Positions 43,463 to 55,110 are shown, counted from the stretch's first letter. The stretch is 64,000 bases of DNA from Bettongia penicillata ogilbyi (GCA_023548195.1 JAJHZJ010000579.1:1583545-1647544), one strand, 5' to 3'. Numbers and translations are program-made. The notes: generated from the letters alone by a model not told the origin.

Positions 43463-44520
43463 ATTCTCTCCTCATATTTTTTTAGTGAGGTATGAATCAA
43501 GGTCTTTGACTGAGAGGGTAAAAGGAAGGAGTATCATTATTGAGGAGAGATGAGACTGCCTGGCACAGAGTCTGAGAAAATAAGACTGTGAATCAGTTGG
43601 AAAGGAAGAGAATTCCTTGTTGCAATGTAGGCAGCAAGGTGAGTTGAGGTTAGCTAACATAAATTTGTAATGGGTCCATTCAGCATGTTTCATAATGTTT
43701 TCCACTTCAGCACTACATGAACAGGGGTGAAGTAGGAAGGCCGGGAAAAATCCAGGTTGAGGATTGGCAAGGCTTGATCAGCTTGATCAGATCAGCAGAG
43801 GGCAGGTAGGAGATGATGTAGAATTCATTTGGTTTACCAAAGGTTCAAGATACATAAGGGAAGAGAGTGTTGGCAATGCAGAAGTGATAGCCAGGTAAAG
43901 AACTGAGGAGTGAACTGAATGGAGGTCATAATAAGACAAAAAAATGCATAGTTAACACTCCTAAGGGAGGGGGAAATGGAATGATAAAATGTATTATGAG
44001 ATTAAAGGAATTTTGGAATTCATGAAAATGGAACAGTTGTAGGAGATTAAGGGTTAAGGATGTGACCATTGTTCTATGTAGCTGAGAGAGTGGAAGGGTG
44101 AGGTATAGTAATGCAGTAGATTAAGGGACTAAATTAGAGCATTTAGTGGGTACCAATATGTTTCCTAGTGTGAGGGTAAGAGATGGGAACTGTGAGTCAG
44201 TCACTGAACTCATTGAGAAAGGAAAGAAAATGTCCTAGGGGTAGATAAGAGCCACTAGGATCTATATGAAGTGACACATTTGGATATTTTGAACTTTAAG
44301 GAGAAGAGGATGCTTAGTGAAAGTGATCAAGGAAGGGCCTAAAGCAGCAATAGAGAGCAAAAAGTATTATAAATCCCCCACCACAATCAGGGAGTGCATA
44401 AGAGAAATTGTAGACAGTTCTAGAAAAGGAGGCCATGGGAAGCAGTATCCTTAGGAGTGAACCATGTCTCAATGAGGTATTCTTGCTTCCTGAGGAGCAA
44501 GAAATGAAAGTGACCCCAGG
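43463..44520 (-). mobile_element. L2 LINE, minus, 5' continuation of 38,266-39,405
   Basis: Directly right of the HAL1-like insertion, the text 'gtgaggtatgaatcaaggtctttgactgagagggtaaaagg' continues the antisense L2 that was interrupted at 39,405. The rest is G/A-rich antisense L2 coding remnant of decreasing clarity towards 44,520. Confidence 0.5.
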
Positions 44521-45226
44521 ACCAACAGAATATTGTCATCAAGCATTGGCCACATGATCCCAACAAGGAGCAATACCTCTACATACCATATCCTCATACC
44601 TGGCAGAGGCTACATATAAGTTACACATTTAGCAGAAACTACTTATACATAAGAAACTGTACATGAGACTAGAAAGAAGCAATGATAGTGGGAGCAGTAT
44701 GATGATGTCTCCAGATGATTGCACTAACCCTATAGCATCAGAATTATGAATTGACCCTCAACATAGGCAGTGACCACATGTGGTTTCACTTGGTACATGC
44801 CTGTCATACAGTTTGTGCTTGATATATGTTTATTGATTGATTTGTGTGCCTTATTCATATATGTTCCCTAAATGAATCCCTTAGTCCCATTGATTGAGGG
44901 AGAGTATGCCTCAAATTAAAGGGGACATGTTTTTTTACTACTTTTATTACTATTAAATGACTTTGTTTTGAGCTAACTGTGTCCTCTTGCTTGAAAAGGA
45001 AAACATATTGGTGGTAACAGTGGGGGTGGGGTGAAGGGGGTTAGGGAGAATTATGAACTGTGGGTTTGAATGGACATATACTTTGTCTAGGAGACTCAAT
45101 GTGTGAGTTGAGGGGAGCAAGAGGTCCCAAGTAATACATGTGCAATGTGCTGTTATACAATATGTTTAAGGCCACTATAGACTCAATATGTTTAGGTGAC
45201 CCTCTTTCACCAAACTCTATCCTGTT
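44521..45226. other. Unassigned sequence
   Basis: 'cagtttgtgcttgatatatgtttattgattga' near 44,810-44,845 is an L2-like tail. The remainder is not recognised. No gene. Confidence 0.35.
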
Positions 45227-45479
45227 TTGTTGTTCAGTTTTTCAGTTGTGTCCAACTCTTCCTGACTCCATTTCTGGTTCTCTTGGCAAAGATACTGGAG
45301 TGATTTACCATTTTCTTTTCCAACTCATTTTACATATGAGAAAACTGAGGGAAACAGGATTAAGTAACTAGTCCAGGGTCACATAGCTAGTACGTGTCTG
45401 AGGGCAGATTTGAACTAAGGAAGATGAGTCTTCCAGACTTCTGGCCCAGTATTCCATCCACTATGACACCTAGCTATCC
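45227..45479 (-). mobile_element. Mar1-type SINE, minus
   Basis: 'ttgttgttcagtttttcagttgtg', 'cttggcaaagatactggagtg', 'agtccagggtcacatagctag', 'aagatgagtcttccagactt', 'ctatgacacctagct'. Full length, antisense. Confidence 0.88.
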
Positions 45480-45899
45480 TAAAACCCTATTTAAACCTGG
45501 TAAAACAGGATTCCAATGTTAAACCAAAGTGACTTTACATGTAATTAATAAGAATATTTCTAATAAAATGTTTCCTTAAAGAAAACAGTGTATTTTATTA
45601 CTAAGGAATATTACTAGGGTTCAGTTTGAAATAACCTTCACAAGCCCTAGGACTTTCCTGCTAGGGAGGAAGGTAGCCAGCCAGTCAATAGTCAGTGAAT
45701 AAGCATTTATTAAAAGATGTGTATGGCACTATGCTAAAGGTTGAAGAAACCAAGAAAAATGTAAAAATAATCCCTGACTATGAGCTCGCACCCTAATGTG
45801 GGAGACAACATGAAAGCAGCAAGAATTGGTAATGGGTATTTGAAAATTAGGTCAAAATGTTGCTTTGGCTCTTTGGAAAGAACTTGGGTAGGTGACTGT
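45480..45899 (-). mobile_element. L2 tail fragment, minus, with unassigned flank
   Basis: 'agtgaataagcatttattaaaag' and 'gcactatgctaaaggttgaag' (about 45,695-45,755) and 'gagctcgcaccctaatgtggg' are antisense L2 3' end. The rest is unassigned. Confidence 0.45.
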
Positions 45900-45913
45900 A
45901 AAGAACTAGAAGA
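45900..45913. repeat. Target-site duplication, left (HAL1-like copy 2)
   Basis: AAAGAACTAGAAGA, identical to 48,574-48,587. Confidence 0.88.
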
Positions 45914-46521
45914 AGTGGAGCCAAGAGGACAAAGTAGAAAGATGCATATACTCTAGTGCTTCCCCCACAGCCCACAAAATACTTGTAAAAAATGACTCTC
46001 CACAAATTCTAGAGCAGCAGAAGCCACAGAATGACAGAGTGAAAGAGATTTCCAGTCAAAGGTAACCTGGAAGGCCGACAGGAAAGTTCTATCCCACAGG
46101 ATGCTGAGCAGAGTGGAGCCCAGCCCTGGCCGTGTGGCATAGGGAGGAACAGAAACTGAACAGGCCTCAGGGACAGAATCCCCAGCAGGGAGGGTCCCAA
46201 ATCCCTCAACCTACAAATGACAAAAAAAGCTTCAAAGGTCATTGTGGGAGGGCTTTCCCAGCTGGGCAAGAGGGGAGTAGGGTCTCCCCAGCACTGGCCG
46301 CAGGTGGGAACAGAGGCAGCAGCAGCAGCAGCATGCAGTGGGGAGCTACAATGGTTGTGAAAGCAGCCTGGGATCATTGTTTAGGCAGCTCAACTTAAAG
46401 CCCCTGGGGGAATTGAGTAGCTGATCTGAATCTCAGCCCTCAGCATGGTCCTAGGGGGAGGAGGAGCACTAGGACCCTCCTCTTGACAAAGGATTCAGAA
46501 GCCAAACAACTGGCTAGGAAA

Positions 46522-47557
46522 ATGCCCAAAAAAGGGGGAAAAATAAGACCATAGAAGGTTACTTTCTTGGTGAACAGGTATCTCCTTCCATCCTTTCAGA
46601 TGAGGAAGAACAAGTCCTACTGTCAGAGGAAGTCAAGGCTTCTGCCTCTAGTAACTCCAAAATGAATATGAAATGGGCTCAGGCCATAGAAGAGCTTGAA
46701 AAGTAAGTCACCAGCTTACAAAAGGAGAACAAAAAAAAAAAACCACAATGCTAAGGAAAATAACATCTTTAAAAATAAGCTAACTCAAGTGGAAAAAGAG
46801 GTCCAAAAAGCCAATGAGGAGAAGAAGGCTTTAAAAAGCAGAATTAGCCAAATGGAAAAGGAGGTTCAAAAGCTTACTGAACAAAATACTTCTTTAAAAA
46901 TAAGAGTAGAGTTCAGGGAAGCTAATGACTATACAATAAACCAGGAAGTTACAAAACAAAACTAAAAGATAGAAAAAAATAGAAGATAACATGAAACATC
47001 TCATTGGAAAAACAACTGACCTGGAAAATAGATCCAGGAGAGACAATTTAAAAATTATGGGACTACATGAAAGCCATGATCAAAAAAAGAGCCTAGACAT
47101 TATCTTTCAAGAAATTATCAAGGAAAACTTCCCTGATATTCTACAACCAGAGGGCAAAATAACTTTTGAAAGAATCCACTGATCACCTCCTAAAACAGAC
47201 CTGAAAAGAGAAACTCTTAGTAATATTGTGGTCAAATTTCAGAGTTCCCAGGTCAAGAAGAAAATATTACAAGCAGCTAGAAAGAAACAATTTGAGTATT
47301 ATGGAAATACAATCAGGATAACACAGGATCTGGCAGCTTCTACACTAAGGGATCAAAGGGTTTGGAATAGGATATTCCAGAAGTCAAAGGAATTGGGATT
47401 AAAACCAAGAATCATCTACCCAGCAAAACTGAGTATAATACTTCAAGGGAAAATATGGTCATTCAATGATATAGAGGACTTTCAAGCATTCATAATGAAA
47501 AGACCAGAACTAAATAGAAAATTTGATTTTCAAACCCAAGAATCAAGAGAAGCATGA
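46522..47557 (+). pseudogene. L1/HAL1 ORF1, best-preserved copy in the window
   Basis: The start ATG at 46,522 opens MPKKGGK but a base is missing in the following A-run. Three long open pieces follow in order. 46,696-46,965 is a coiled coil (KLTQVEKEVQKANEEKKAL, ISQMEKEVQKLTEQ). 46,991-47,182 is the RRM region (MKHLIGKTTDLENRSRRD, LKIMGLHESHD, FQEIIKENFPDILQPEGK). 47,228-47,557 is the C-terminal domain (VKKKILQAARKKQFEYYG, IRITQDLAASTL, KRPELNRKFDFQTQESREA). Stops at 46,965 and 47,182 and the early shift inactivate it. The complete ancestral product would be about 345 residues, typical for L1 ORF1p. Confidence 0.88.
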
Positions 47558-47683
47558 AAAGGTAAACAGGAGAGAAAAATCACAAAGGACTTTCTAAAGC
47601 CGAACTGTTTACATTTCTACATGGAAAGATAACATTTGTAACTCTTGAGACTTTTCTCAGTATTTGGGTAGGTAGAGGGATTA

Positions 47684-47727
47684 TACACACCCACACATAC
47701 ACACAAACACACACACATACACATATA
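47684..47727. repeat. CA-rich microsatellite in HAL1-like 3' UTR
   Basis: Imperfect (CA)n at the position where copy 1 has (GA)n. Confidence 0.85.
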
Positions 47728-48573
47728 GACAGAGAGTACAGGCTGAGTTCGATCAGAAGAGATGATATCCATAAAAAAAATAAAATTAATTGGTGAGAGA
47801 GGAAAATACTGGGAGGACAAAGGGAGAAATGGAATGATGGGGTAGACTATCACTCATAAAAGAAATAAGAAAAGTCTTTTTCAATGGAAGAGAAAAGGGA
47901 GGAGGTGAGAGGGGAAAAGTGAAGCTTACTCTCATGTGGCTTAAGGAGGGAATAACATGCTCACTAAATTTTGTATGAAAATCTATCTTACACTACAGGA
48001 AAATGGAGGAGAAAGGGACAAGTGGGGTGAGGGGGATGATAGAAGGGAGGGCAAAAGGAAGAAGGGAGTAACTAGAAGTAAACACTTTTGGGAAGGGACA
48101 AGATCAAATGAGATAATAGAAAAAGGGGGGGACAGGGTAGGATGGAGGGCAATATAGGTAGTCTTACTAACATGACTATTATATAAGTCTTTTGCAACAT
48201 GACACATATATAGACTGTATTGAATTGTTTGCCTTCTCATTGGGGATGGATGGGGAGGGAGGGAGGAAGAGAAGTTGGAATTCAAAGTATTAGAAATGAA
48301 TGTTGAGAATTGTTATTGCATATAACTGGGAAATAAGAAATACAGGTAATGGGGTATAGAAATTTATCTTGCCCTACAAGAAAAGAGAGAAGATGAGGAA
48401 AAGGGAAGGGAGGGATGTGATAGAAGGGAGGGCACATTGAAGGAAGGGGTAATCAGAATGCAAAGTGTTATGGGGTGGGGAGAGAGGAGAGATGGGGAGA
48501 AAATTGGAACTCAAAATGTTGTGGAAATGTAAAATGTTGAAATCTAAAAATAAATAAATAAAACTATTTAAAA

Positions 48574-48587
48574 AAAGAACTAGAAGA
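48574..48587. repeat. Target-site duplication, right (HAL1-like copy 2)
   Basis: AAAGAACTAGAAGA; see 45,900-45,913. Confidence 0.88.
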
Positions 48588-49640
48588 TAATATCAGAAGA
48601 TCTAATTCAAGGTCATGATGTGTATGGGGCCAATCATTAGCATAGAATAGAAATAGAGTTAAAGTTAAGACCCTTCACCAGAAAAGGTAGGTTGGAAAGA
48701 GCTAAGGGGAGATGGGAACTAGGAGGTGGGAAATAAAGCTCAAGATCAGGAGAATTAAAGAGATGCATAGTGAGTGAGCTGAGTCAAGATCAAGTAGTGG
48801 CAAGGCACAGACCAGACCAAGGTTAGGAGCAAGAACCAAGCTATATCCCCACAAAGTAAGTTTTGTCAGAGGGGTTTTCCATTAAGTACAGCTTTTTAAT
48901 AGATAGCTCTAGGCTTTCCAGACAACCTTGCCCTGGGGAGTCAGTTTGCATGCAGCTTAATTAATCCCAATCAAACCCAATGGGAGTGGTTCTTCAGTTC
49001 AATTCAACAAAATTGTATTAAATTCCTATAATATGGAATGTGTTGTGTTAGCCATTGGGGATACAAAAACAAAAGCAAACAAAAATGAAACCACTGCTTG
49101 CCTGGGTTTACCTTTTCACTTTGGGATATAATGTGCATGCAGAAAAGTAAATAAAATGCAATTTTAATATCAAGAAAGAACTAAATAAGCAAGAGGATCC
49201 AGCAAGACTTCCCATAGGAGGTGAACCAGGGCTGAGCTTCAAAGGAAGGAAGATTCTAAGAAATCTGAAGTGAAGAGGGATTGCAACTACTGATAGCTTG
49301 GGTAAAGGCACAGAGTGGGAAGATGTAATGATCATTTCTCTCATAATCTTGACCCAGTTCAGGAATTTTCCAATAAGTCAGCAGAGGCAGTGTGAATCCT
49401 CAGGTTGCCCAAGGGCTTCCCCCATATCCAAGATGGGAGCAAATTCCTAAAATTCCTTGGTATAACTCTGGTTGGATTGCTTCTTGGGGTAAGAAAAAAG
49501 GGACGGTAAAGAAGTTGACAAGAGATTCTGGCAAATACCAACTTGTCAAAGGAAAAGTGTAGTATAGATCATTTCAACCCCAATATAGATTTATGCTTTG
49601 TTTCATTGGTGGTAGGAAAAAGGTCAAATCTACTAGATTA
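48588..49640 (-). mobile_element. L2 LINE 3' fragment, minus, with unassigned flanks
   Basis: 'aattcaacaaaattgtattaaattcc', 'gttagccattggggatac', 'ggctgagcttcaaaggaagg', 'gggtaaaggcacagagtggg' (48,990-49,330) are antisense L2. 48,588-48,990 and 49,330-49,640 are unassigned. Confidence 0.5.
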
Positions 49641-49990
49641 CCAGCATCATCAGATTATAGATTTAGATCTAGAATGAACCTGAGAAGTCATCTAGTCCAT
49701 CTACCACATTTTATAGGCAAGGAAATCAAAACCCAAATGTGTAAATTAACTCATTCCTAGAATTTATACAGTGCTTTAAGAATCCCAAATATTACAAATA
49801 TCCTCTCATTTTAGCCTCACAACAAAGAGGAGGCAGATACTATTGTTATCCCAAATTACAAACAAGGAAACAAAGGCAAACAGAAGTTAAGTGACTTGCT
49901 GAGAAAGTGACATACCTAGTAAGTGTCTGAAGTAGGATTAAATTTTGATCTTCCTGAATCCAGGTCCAATGTTCTATTCACAGGAGGCTA
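49641..49990 (-). mobile_element. THER fragment and MIR, both minus
   Basis: THER-like 5' text lies at 49,655-49,750 ('gaagtcatctagtccatctacc'). A MIR follows at about 49,757-49,990 ('ctcattttagcctcacaac', 'ggaaacaaaggcaaacag', 'tcctgaatccaggtcc'). Confidence 0.65.
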
Positions 49991-50030
49991 TCTAATTTAT
50001 CTAAAGTCTTATTAAGTCATAGTGTGAGAA

Positions 50031-50235
50031 TTCACATCTAGGTCATAGGAAGAGTTGAAAGGGGTTTCAGATGTTACCTAGTTTAATCCCTCTCTTTTTT
50101 TAAGTAAGGAAACTACAGTCCCATGGGTTTAAGTGGTTTGTCCTGAGTGACACAGGCAGTGAGCATCAAAGGTGCAATGTAAACCCAGGTCCCCTGACTC
50201 CAAATCTAGCACTCTTTCCACTATACCAAGCTGCC
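50031..50235 (-). mobile_element. THER/MIR core-SINE, minus
   Basis: 'gatgttacctagtttaatccc', 'taaggaaactacagtccca', 'aacccaggtcccctgactcc', 'cactctttccactatacc'. Confidence 0.7.
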
Positions 50236-50555
50236 TATGAGGTAACCTATTCTTTGACCTGACTGGATGCATCTCAGCAAGAACTTAGAGGAAGCACATC
50301 TTTGGACAGGGGCAGTGAACAAGAAAAGGCATTTTAGGATAGGGAAACAGAGATAGCACTAAAATCAACTGAATACATCCAGAGATGGGGAAGACAACTG
50401 ATTCAAGAAAATTGGCAGGGGGTGGAGGGAGAGAAGCATCAGATTTTATGGGAAGGAAGAAAGGGAGCAATGACTTGTTTTCATGAGCTTGTGATCTGCA
50501 GACCCCATGGTTAAATCACTCTTTTCAGTGAAAAAGTGTGAGCACTCAGACCACC
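50236..50555. other. Unassigned sequence
   Basis: About 320 bp, purine-rich in part. No gene or recognised repeat. Confidence 0.35.
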
Positions 50556-50760
50556 TAGTGAGGTAAGTGATGTGTAAGATTGAGCCATAAATCTAGAGTT
50601 AAGAAAACCTGAGTTCTAGTAAGCCCCTAGGACTTACTAGCTGTGTGACTATAGTCAAGTCACTTGACCTCTTAAAGCTTTTTTCCTTGCCTATAAAATG
50701 AAAGTTGGACTTAATGGCTTCTAAAATCCCTTCCAGCCCTAACTCTATAAATCCTCTAAA
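50556..50760 (+). mobile_element. MIR/THER core-SINE, plus
   Basis: 'gcccctaggacttactagctgtgtg', 'caagtcacttgacctc', 'gcctataaaatgaaagttgg', 'tcccttccagccctaactct'. Confidence 0.7.
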
Positions 50761-51380
50761 TCTTTTGGAAGTTACTCACATTCTGCAAATCTGTTAGAGC
50801 CTTTGGGCAAAATGGATAGCAGCAAAAGACCACTGTGGCAATTTTTTTTCAAAATTAATTTGCATTTCATCAAAAACTCTCTCTTGCTAATTCTCAGGCT
50901 GCTGACAGTCACTTTTGCCTGTTGGCAATATTTTTGGTTTCATCTCCAAAGGTTGTGACAACTCAGGAATAATGGGGAAGGCAAGTGCATTAGACATTTC
51001 TAAAATAAGACCCTGTTTCTGATTCAAGGGCATGGATCTTGCCATTTCTATATCAAAGTGTTATACATTCTGCTATACTGCCATCCAATATGTAAGAAAC
51101 CAGACCACTAAAACAAAGGTGACAGTCTACAGTTCTAGACACTCCTCCTGAGTCATAGCTCTGAATTCACATTGACTGGTTTCAGTGCTGGGGAAGCCCA
51201 GCCTCTAAAAAGAGGAGTACTGCTTTTCCTTGTTATAGATAAATCATTATACTGCCATTTGGGAGCTCTAGGATAGAATCTCTTTAAGCTTAGGTTTGTT
51301 TCATGATTATCCCCACAGAGATTAAAAGGGTTCCTTATTGATAGGTACTCAATATAAAAAGTAGTTGAATATGGGAAACC
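50761..51380. other. Single-copy-looking sequence
   Basis: No repeat hallmark, no domain-bearing frame. Normal base composition. Possible noncoding conservation cannot be judged from one genome. Confidence 0.35.
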
Positions 51381-52320
51381 TATTTATTTCTTTTTCAACA
51401 AAAGAAACATGTATACTGTACAGAAAAAATTCATAAGTGCACATTGACAAATGTTCAAATTATGAAATAGTAACCCATAACTCCTACCATACTCCCCAAG
51501 AGGTTGTACTTAAAATATCAAAACAAAATACTGTAGAACTGATGAGCAGTCATTTTCAAAAGTCTGTATCTTCAGCAATTTAGAGCATCACTTGGGCTCA
51601 TCTTCCTGTTAGTGTCATTTTTCCTCTGCAAAGTGTTATAGTAGCTGTAGGGAGCACTAGCCACAAGGCACCTAATACCAACTGAGGAGGCCAAGAACTC
51701 TGGATCTCCCAAGATAGACATTGGAATCAAAAACTCTAACTCTTGGCATCACTGTTTGGTCACCATGCTTACAGAAAGAAATACAGAGCAGAAGTGTCTG
51801 CAAGGACTTGAGAGTTAATTTCAGGTTCATCAAGATGAGTGCATAATCTCTTTGTTATGGGAAAGCTGATGCCATGGCTATGTGGAAGAGAAGAGGAAGA
51901 AATTCCCTTTCCCATCCCATAGGAAGTCAAAGGGAAAGCTACTGGAGTCCCAAGCCCAAAATTCAGAAGTGGAAGGTTTGGAAAAAAAGCAAGAGTAGAA
52001 GGCTACTTAGAGAAGGCTACTTACTTACTCCTCAAGTCAGCAATCATGTACAACCCCTAGGTATAAAGGGAAATTAAAACACACAGAGGGACTTACTGAA
52101 GCCTGTGGTCATGCATATCCTATAAAAAGGACACCACCCACCAGGAAAGGATAGGATCAATGCTCAATTCCAAGGGATTTGGTCGGGGGGAACTCTCAAG
52201 ACCCTCTACTTCATATAATTTAAGGATTTTTATTCATTGAATAATCTATAGAATAACTAAAAGGACTTTCTGATTCTTCTATATTGTTCTTCTAACTCTG
52301 AACAGTGGTTTGTTAAGAGC
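51381..52320 (-). other. mRNA 3'-end-like segment, unidentified
   Basis: On the minus strand the sequence ends in 'ttgaaaaagaaataaatagg', with an AATAAA signal near 51,390-51,385. The ~700 bp before it (to about 52,100) have the texture of a 3' UTR and no known repeat boxes. I found no coding frame that I recognise. It could be a 3' UTR of a nearby gene, a truncated retrocopy, or chance. Confidence 0.25.
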
Positions 52321-52329
52321 CACCTGACT

Positions 52330-52510
52330 ACTCAGTTGTTGGTGTTCTGGTCTGGTAGTACATGTAGGTGGTGATGGTTCTGGAGAAGAAGTGAGGCTGG
52401 TGACCTGCACAGCCCTCCCTCACTCAAAAGAAAGTTAAGTGCAAGTCATGCCATTATTTCTCTGATGGCATGGTCTTCTTCAGCAACAAAGGATGAACAC
52501 ACTGATCTTC
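52330..52510 (+). mobile_element. SINE-like segment, family uncertain
   Basis: 'gtgaggctggtgacctgcacagccctccctcactcaaaag', 'aagttaagtgcaagtcatg', 'tctgatggcatggtcttcttcagcaacaaaggatgaac' resembles a dispersed marsupial repeat that I remember only vaguely. There is no second copy in this window. Confidence 0.4.
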
Positions 52511-53547
52511 CGAGTAAGCAGAGAACCTCCAAAAATTGACAACTTTGTCATTGCTGGCATTTCTTCTAAAATGGTCAAACCATGGTTTTCTCTCACTGAA
52601 TTTTCAGCCTTCCAGTATTTCATTTATGGTCCCATGGGTTGTACTCTATAAGTCAGGTGGTCCATCTGTTGTGCATCATCCTTGCAGCGTAACTCACCCA
52701 TCACATCTAATGAGTAAAAAAATATCTTCAGTACATCTGCCATTTCACTCCTTCTTCCAACTTCCACACTCCTCTTCATTCGCTAAGTAATGACACAGGA
52801 AAAATTTACGTACCCTTATGTTGTTTATTTTGTTTTGCTTTACACTATATGCTTGATGACTGCTAGCTACTCTTCATTGTGAGTCATCATTTGAATGTAT
52901 CATTGTAGGGGTAAAGTTTTTCTTCTCTCTTTCTTACATATACTCAATCACTGCCCAGCATTGCATAAACAAAGTGCCTTGGTCAAAATAAATCACTCTT
53001 TCCAAAATCAAAGGAACATAAGACAAGGAGAAAGCTCAAGGTGTCCTGGGTTCCAATCTCATAGCAGGTCAACATCTAAACCCATACCACTGACCAACAA
53101 CTGAGACATTTATCAATGGTGCCCTTATATTCCCCATCACAGAAAAACCTATACAGCTCAAATGTCAGTTCTTCCATGAAGCTTTCCGCAATTCTCATAC
53201 CCAAAAGTGATTTTCTCCTTCCCTGGAAGCCACTCTGTTTAACATTGATTGATACATAGTAAACAATAAATGTTATTTCATTCATAGGTGTCTTATACAT
53301 GAAGGATCTATGGTTTCATCAGCTTGATGATCTCTCTTTCCTGGAGCTACTTTAATTGATGCAGATGGCAGCCCTCTTAAGATTTAGTAAATGAGCCCTA
53401 GAAAACTGCCAGAGGAACAAAGAAACTAGATCCAGGGTCATCTGACTTGTGACCCTAAGGGTTCACATGCCAAAGATGGGATTTAAACTCGTCTTCTTTA
53501 AGTCAAACATCACCATAGTGTCCCTATTATTTCTACTGTTATTATCA
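52511..53547 (+). mobile_element. L2 3' fragment within unassigned sequence
   Basis: 'cagctcaaatgtcagttcttccatgaagctttcc' and 'gatacatagtaaacaataaatg' (53,150-53,275) are L2 3' end, plus. 52,511-53,100 is unassigned, with minor traces only. Confidence 0.5.
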
Positions 53548-54214
53548 TGACAGGAGTATGGCATCATAGATAGAGTTCTGGGCTTGATTTGAAACTTAGC
53601 TTCAAATCTCACCTCTTTCATTTATTAGCTAAGAGATTATGTGCAAGTCACGTAATCTCACTGTGATATGATAACTTCACATTTAAATAGAAATGATAAT
53701 TCATCAACAATTCTCTATCATGTGCTAGGTACCAAGGATACAAAGGCTAAAAATAGAACAAATAATCATAATGAGGGAGGATTTAAGGTTTCAGAAGAGC
53801 CAAAATATGTATGGTGGTGAATGGGTATTTTTCATCTCTATTGAGGGTGAAACACGTAGAAACCACTACAGAATGGCTCTTGATCAGATATAAGTGGAGC
53901 CAACAATAAAGATTATAAAAAAAGAAAAAGGTGACTGAGTTCAATACTTTGGACTTGCCATTCTACTACTTTTTATTGACTTTTATTAATTTATTTATGA
54001 CTTCTATTCATTCATGCATTCATCTACCCCATTCATTAAATGCCTGCGGTATATAATAGATCTTGCTAGTTGCTAAGTGCTAGGAGGAACGTAAAGGTAA
54101 TTAACTCATGGTCCTGGCCTAAAGACTTTCCCGTCTAGTATATCTCAGACTCCACAGATCAAAGTCCTTATAATAAGGTTTCTCTCTCTCTTTCTCTCTC
54201 TTTCTCTCTTCAAC
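53548..54214. mobile_element. MIR (+) and L2 tail (-) fragments
   Basis: A MIR-like head lies at 53,550-53,690 ('catcatagatagagttctgggc', 'gtgcaagtcacgtaatctcactg'). An antisense L2 tail lies at about 53,990-54,150 ('attcattaaatgcctgcgg', 'gttgctaagtgctagg'). A short (TCTCTCTTT)n run sits at 54,181-54,209. Confidence 0.5.
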
Positions 54215-54930
54215 TACTTGGCATTGCTGAACTTACTTCAAACCATAGTTTTAAAGTCTCCATGGGGTTTTCCTACAGCTTGAGGATTTAGTAGATAAAT
54301 CACTACCAAATTTGCACTTTCCAATCCCTCAATTGAAATTAAATTATTAATAACAACGTAATAAGGTCATAGCAGATATTTCCTATAACACTACTAAAGA
54401 AAACTGAAGTAATTTATGTGGTTGAACTAGGGAGATGTTTTATATTTCAAGAACAACCTATTTGGTTATAAATATAACCTGTAAAAGTTACCTGCCAGAA
54501 ATAATGACAAATAGACCTAATTACTTTTTGATTTATTCCATTCGAATGAGTTTGCATCGCTCATTTCTCACAGTGCGGATCACACTAGGAGGAAAAAATA
54601 TCTGTTTTAAATGAAACTAGAGCTATTGTCCAAACCAGGCTCCATGCAATCATGTCTATCATTTCATGTAGTTATCATCTTCGGAAACTGTTCGACTGTT
54701 CATTCCTCTTCTCCACAGTAAACAATAAAGAATCGCTTTATGTGAAAGACAAAAGTCCTTTATATCTCCTTCTTCTTATCAGAAGCTTATATGCCTATTT
54801 GTGTACCCATTATTCCCTACATTGGTAAAATGGCCAAGGCAAGAGTTGTAACGTGTATAAGAGCAAATTCTTTGCTCCTGAAAGCTGCTGACATTATCTT
54901 GACTGCCTCTGGTACTCTGCTACATGTTAT
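54215..54930. other. Single-copy-looking sequence with several retained CpGs
   Basis: No repeat boxes. The part 54,530-54,730 keeps several CpG dinucleotides ('ccattcgaatgag', 'gcatcgctca', 'gtgcggatc', 'ttcggaaactgttcgac'), unusual for this CpG-poor window. A conserved noncoding element is possible but not shown. Confidence 0.35.
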
Positions 54931-55110
54931 ATTTAAATGATCATTGGATTTAGGGTCAGATGATGTGTTTTCTGGCTCTGAAATTTACTATATGTAGGAC
55001 CTTGGACAAATTACTGGACCTCTCTGGGTCTCAGTTTCCTCATCTATAAAATTAGAAATGTATATTATTCCCCAAAAACTCTTCTAGCTCTAAAACCTAT
55101 GATAATCTTG
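54931..55110 (+). mobile_element. MIR/THER core-SINE, plus
   Basis: 'ttctggctctgaaatttac', 'ggaccttggacaaattactgg', 'tcagtttcctcatctataaaat', 'aactcttctagctctaaaacc'. Confidence 0.65.

Larger units (their letters stand above)
45914..48573 (+). mobile_element. Full-length ORF1-only L1 derivative (HAL1-like), copy 2
   Basis: A 2,660-bp insertion between perfect 14-bp target-site duplications. Same order as copy 1: 5' UTR (start AGTGGAGCCAAGAGGACAAAG), ORF1 at 46,522-47,557, a purine-rich 3' UTR with the duplicated module, and the end 'aataaataaataaaac'. No ORF2. Side-by-side reading of the stretch after the ORF1 stop suggests roughly 10-15% difference from copy 1. The 5' UTR contains a short CAG run (about 46,316-46,333) also seen near 63,571. 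Confidence 0.88.

Noticed and set aside
46317..46333. CAG triplet run as a polyglutamine-coding exon or disease-type expansion
   Set aside because: Short, located in an element 5' UTR, and the related element at 63,571 has a similar CAG-rich run.
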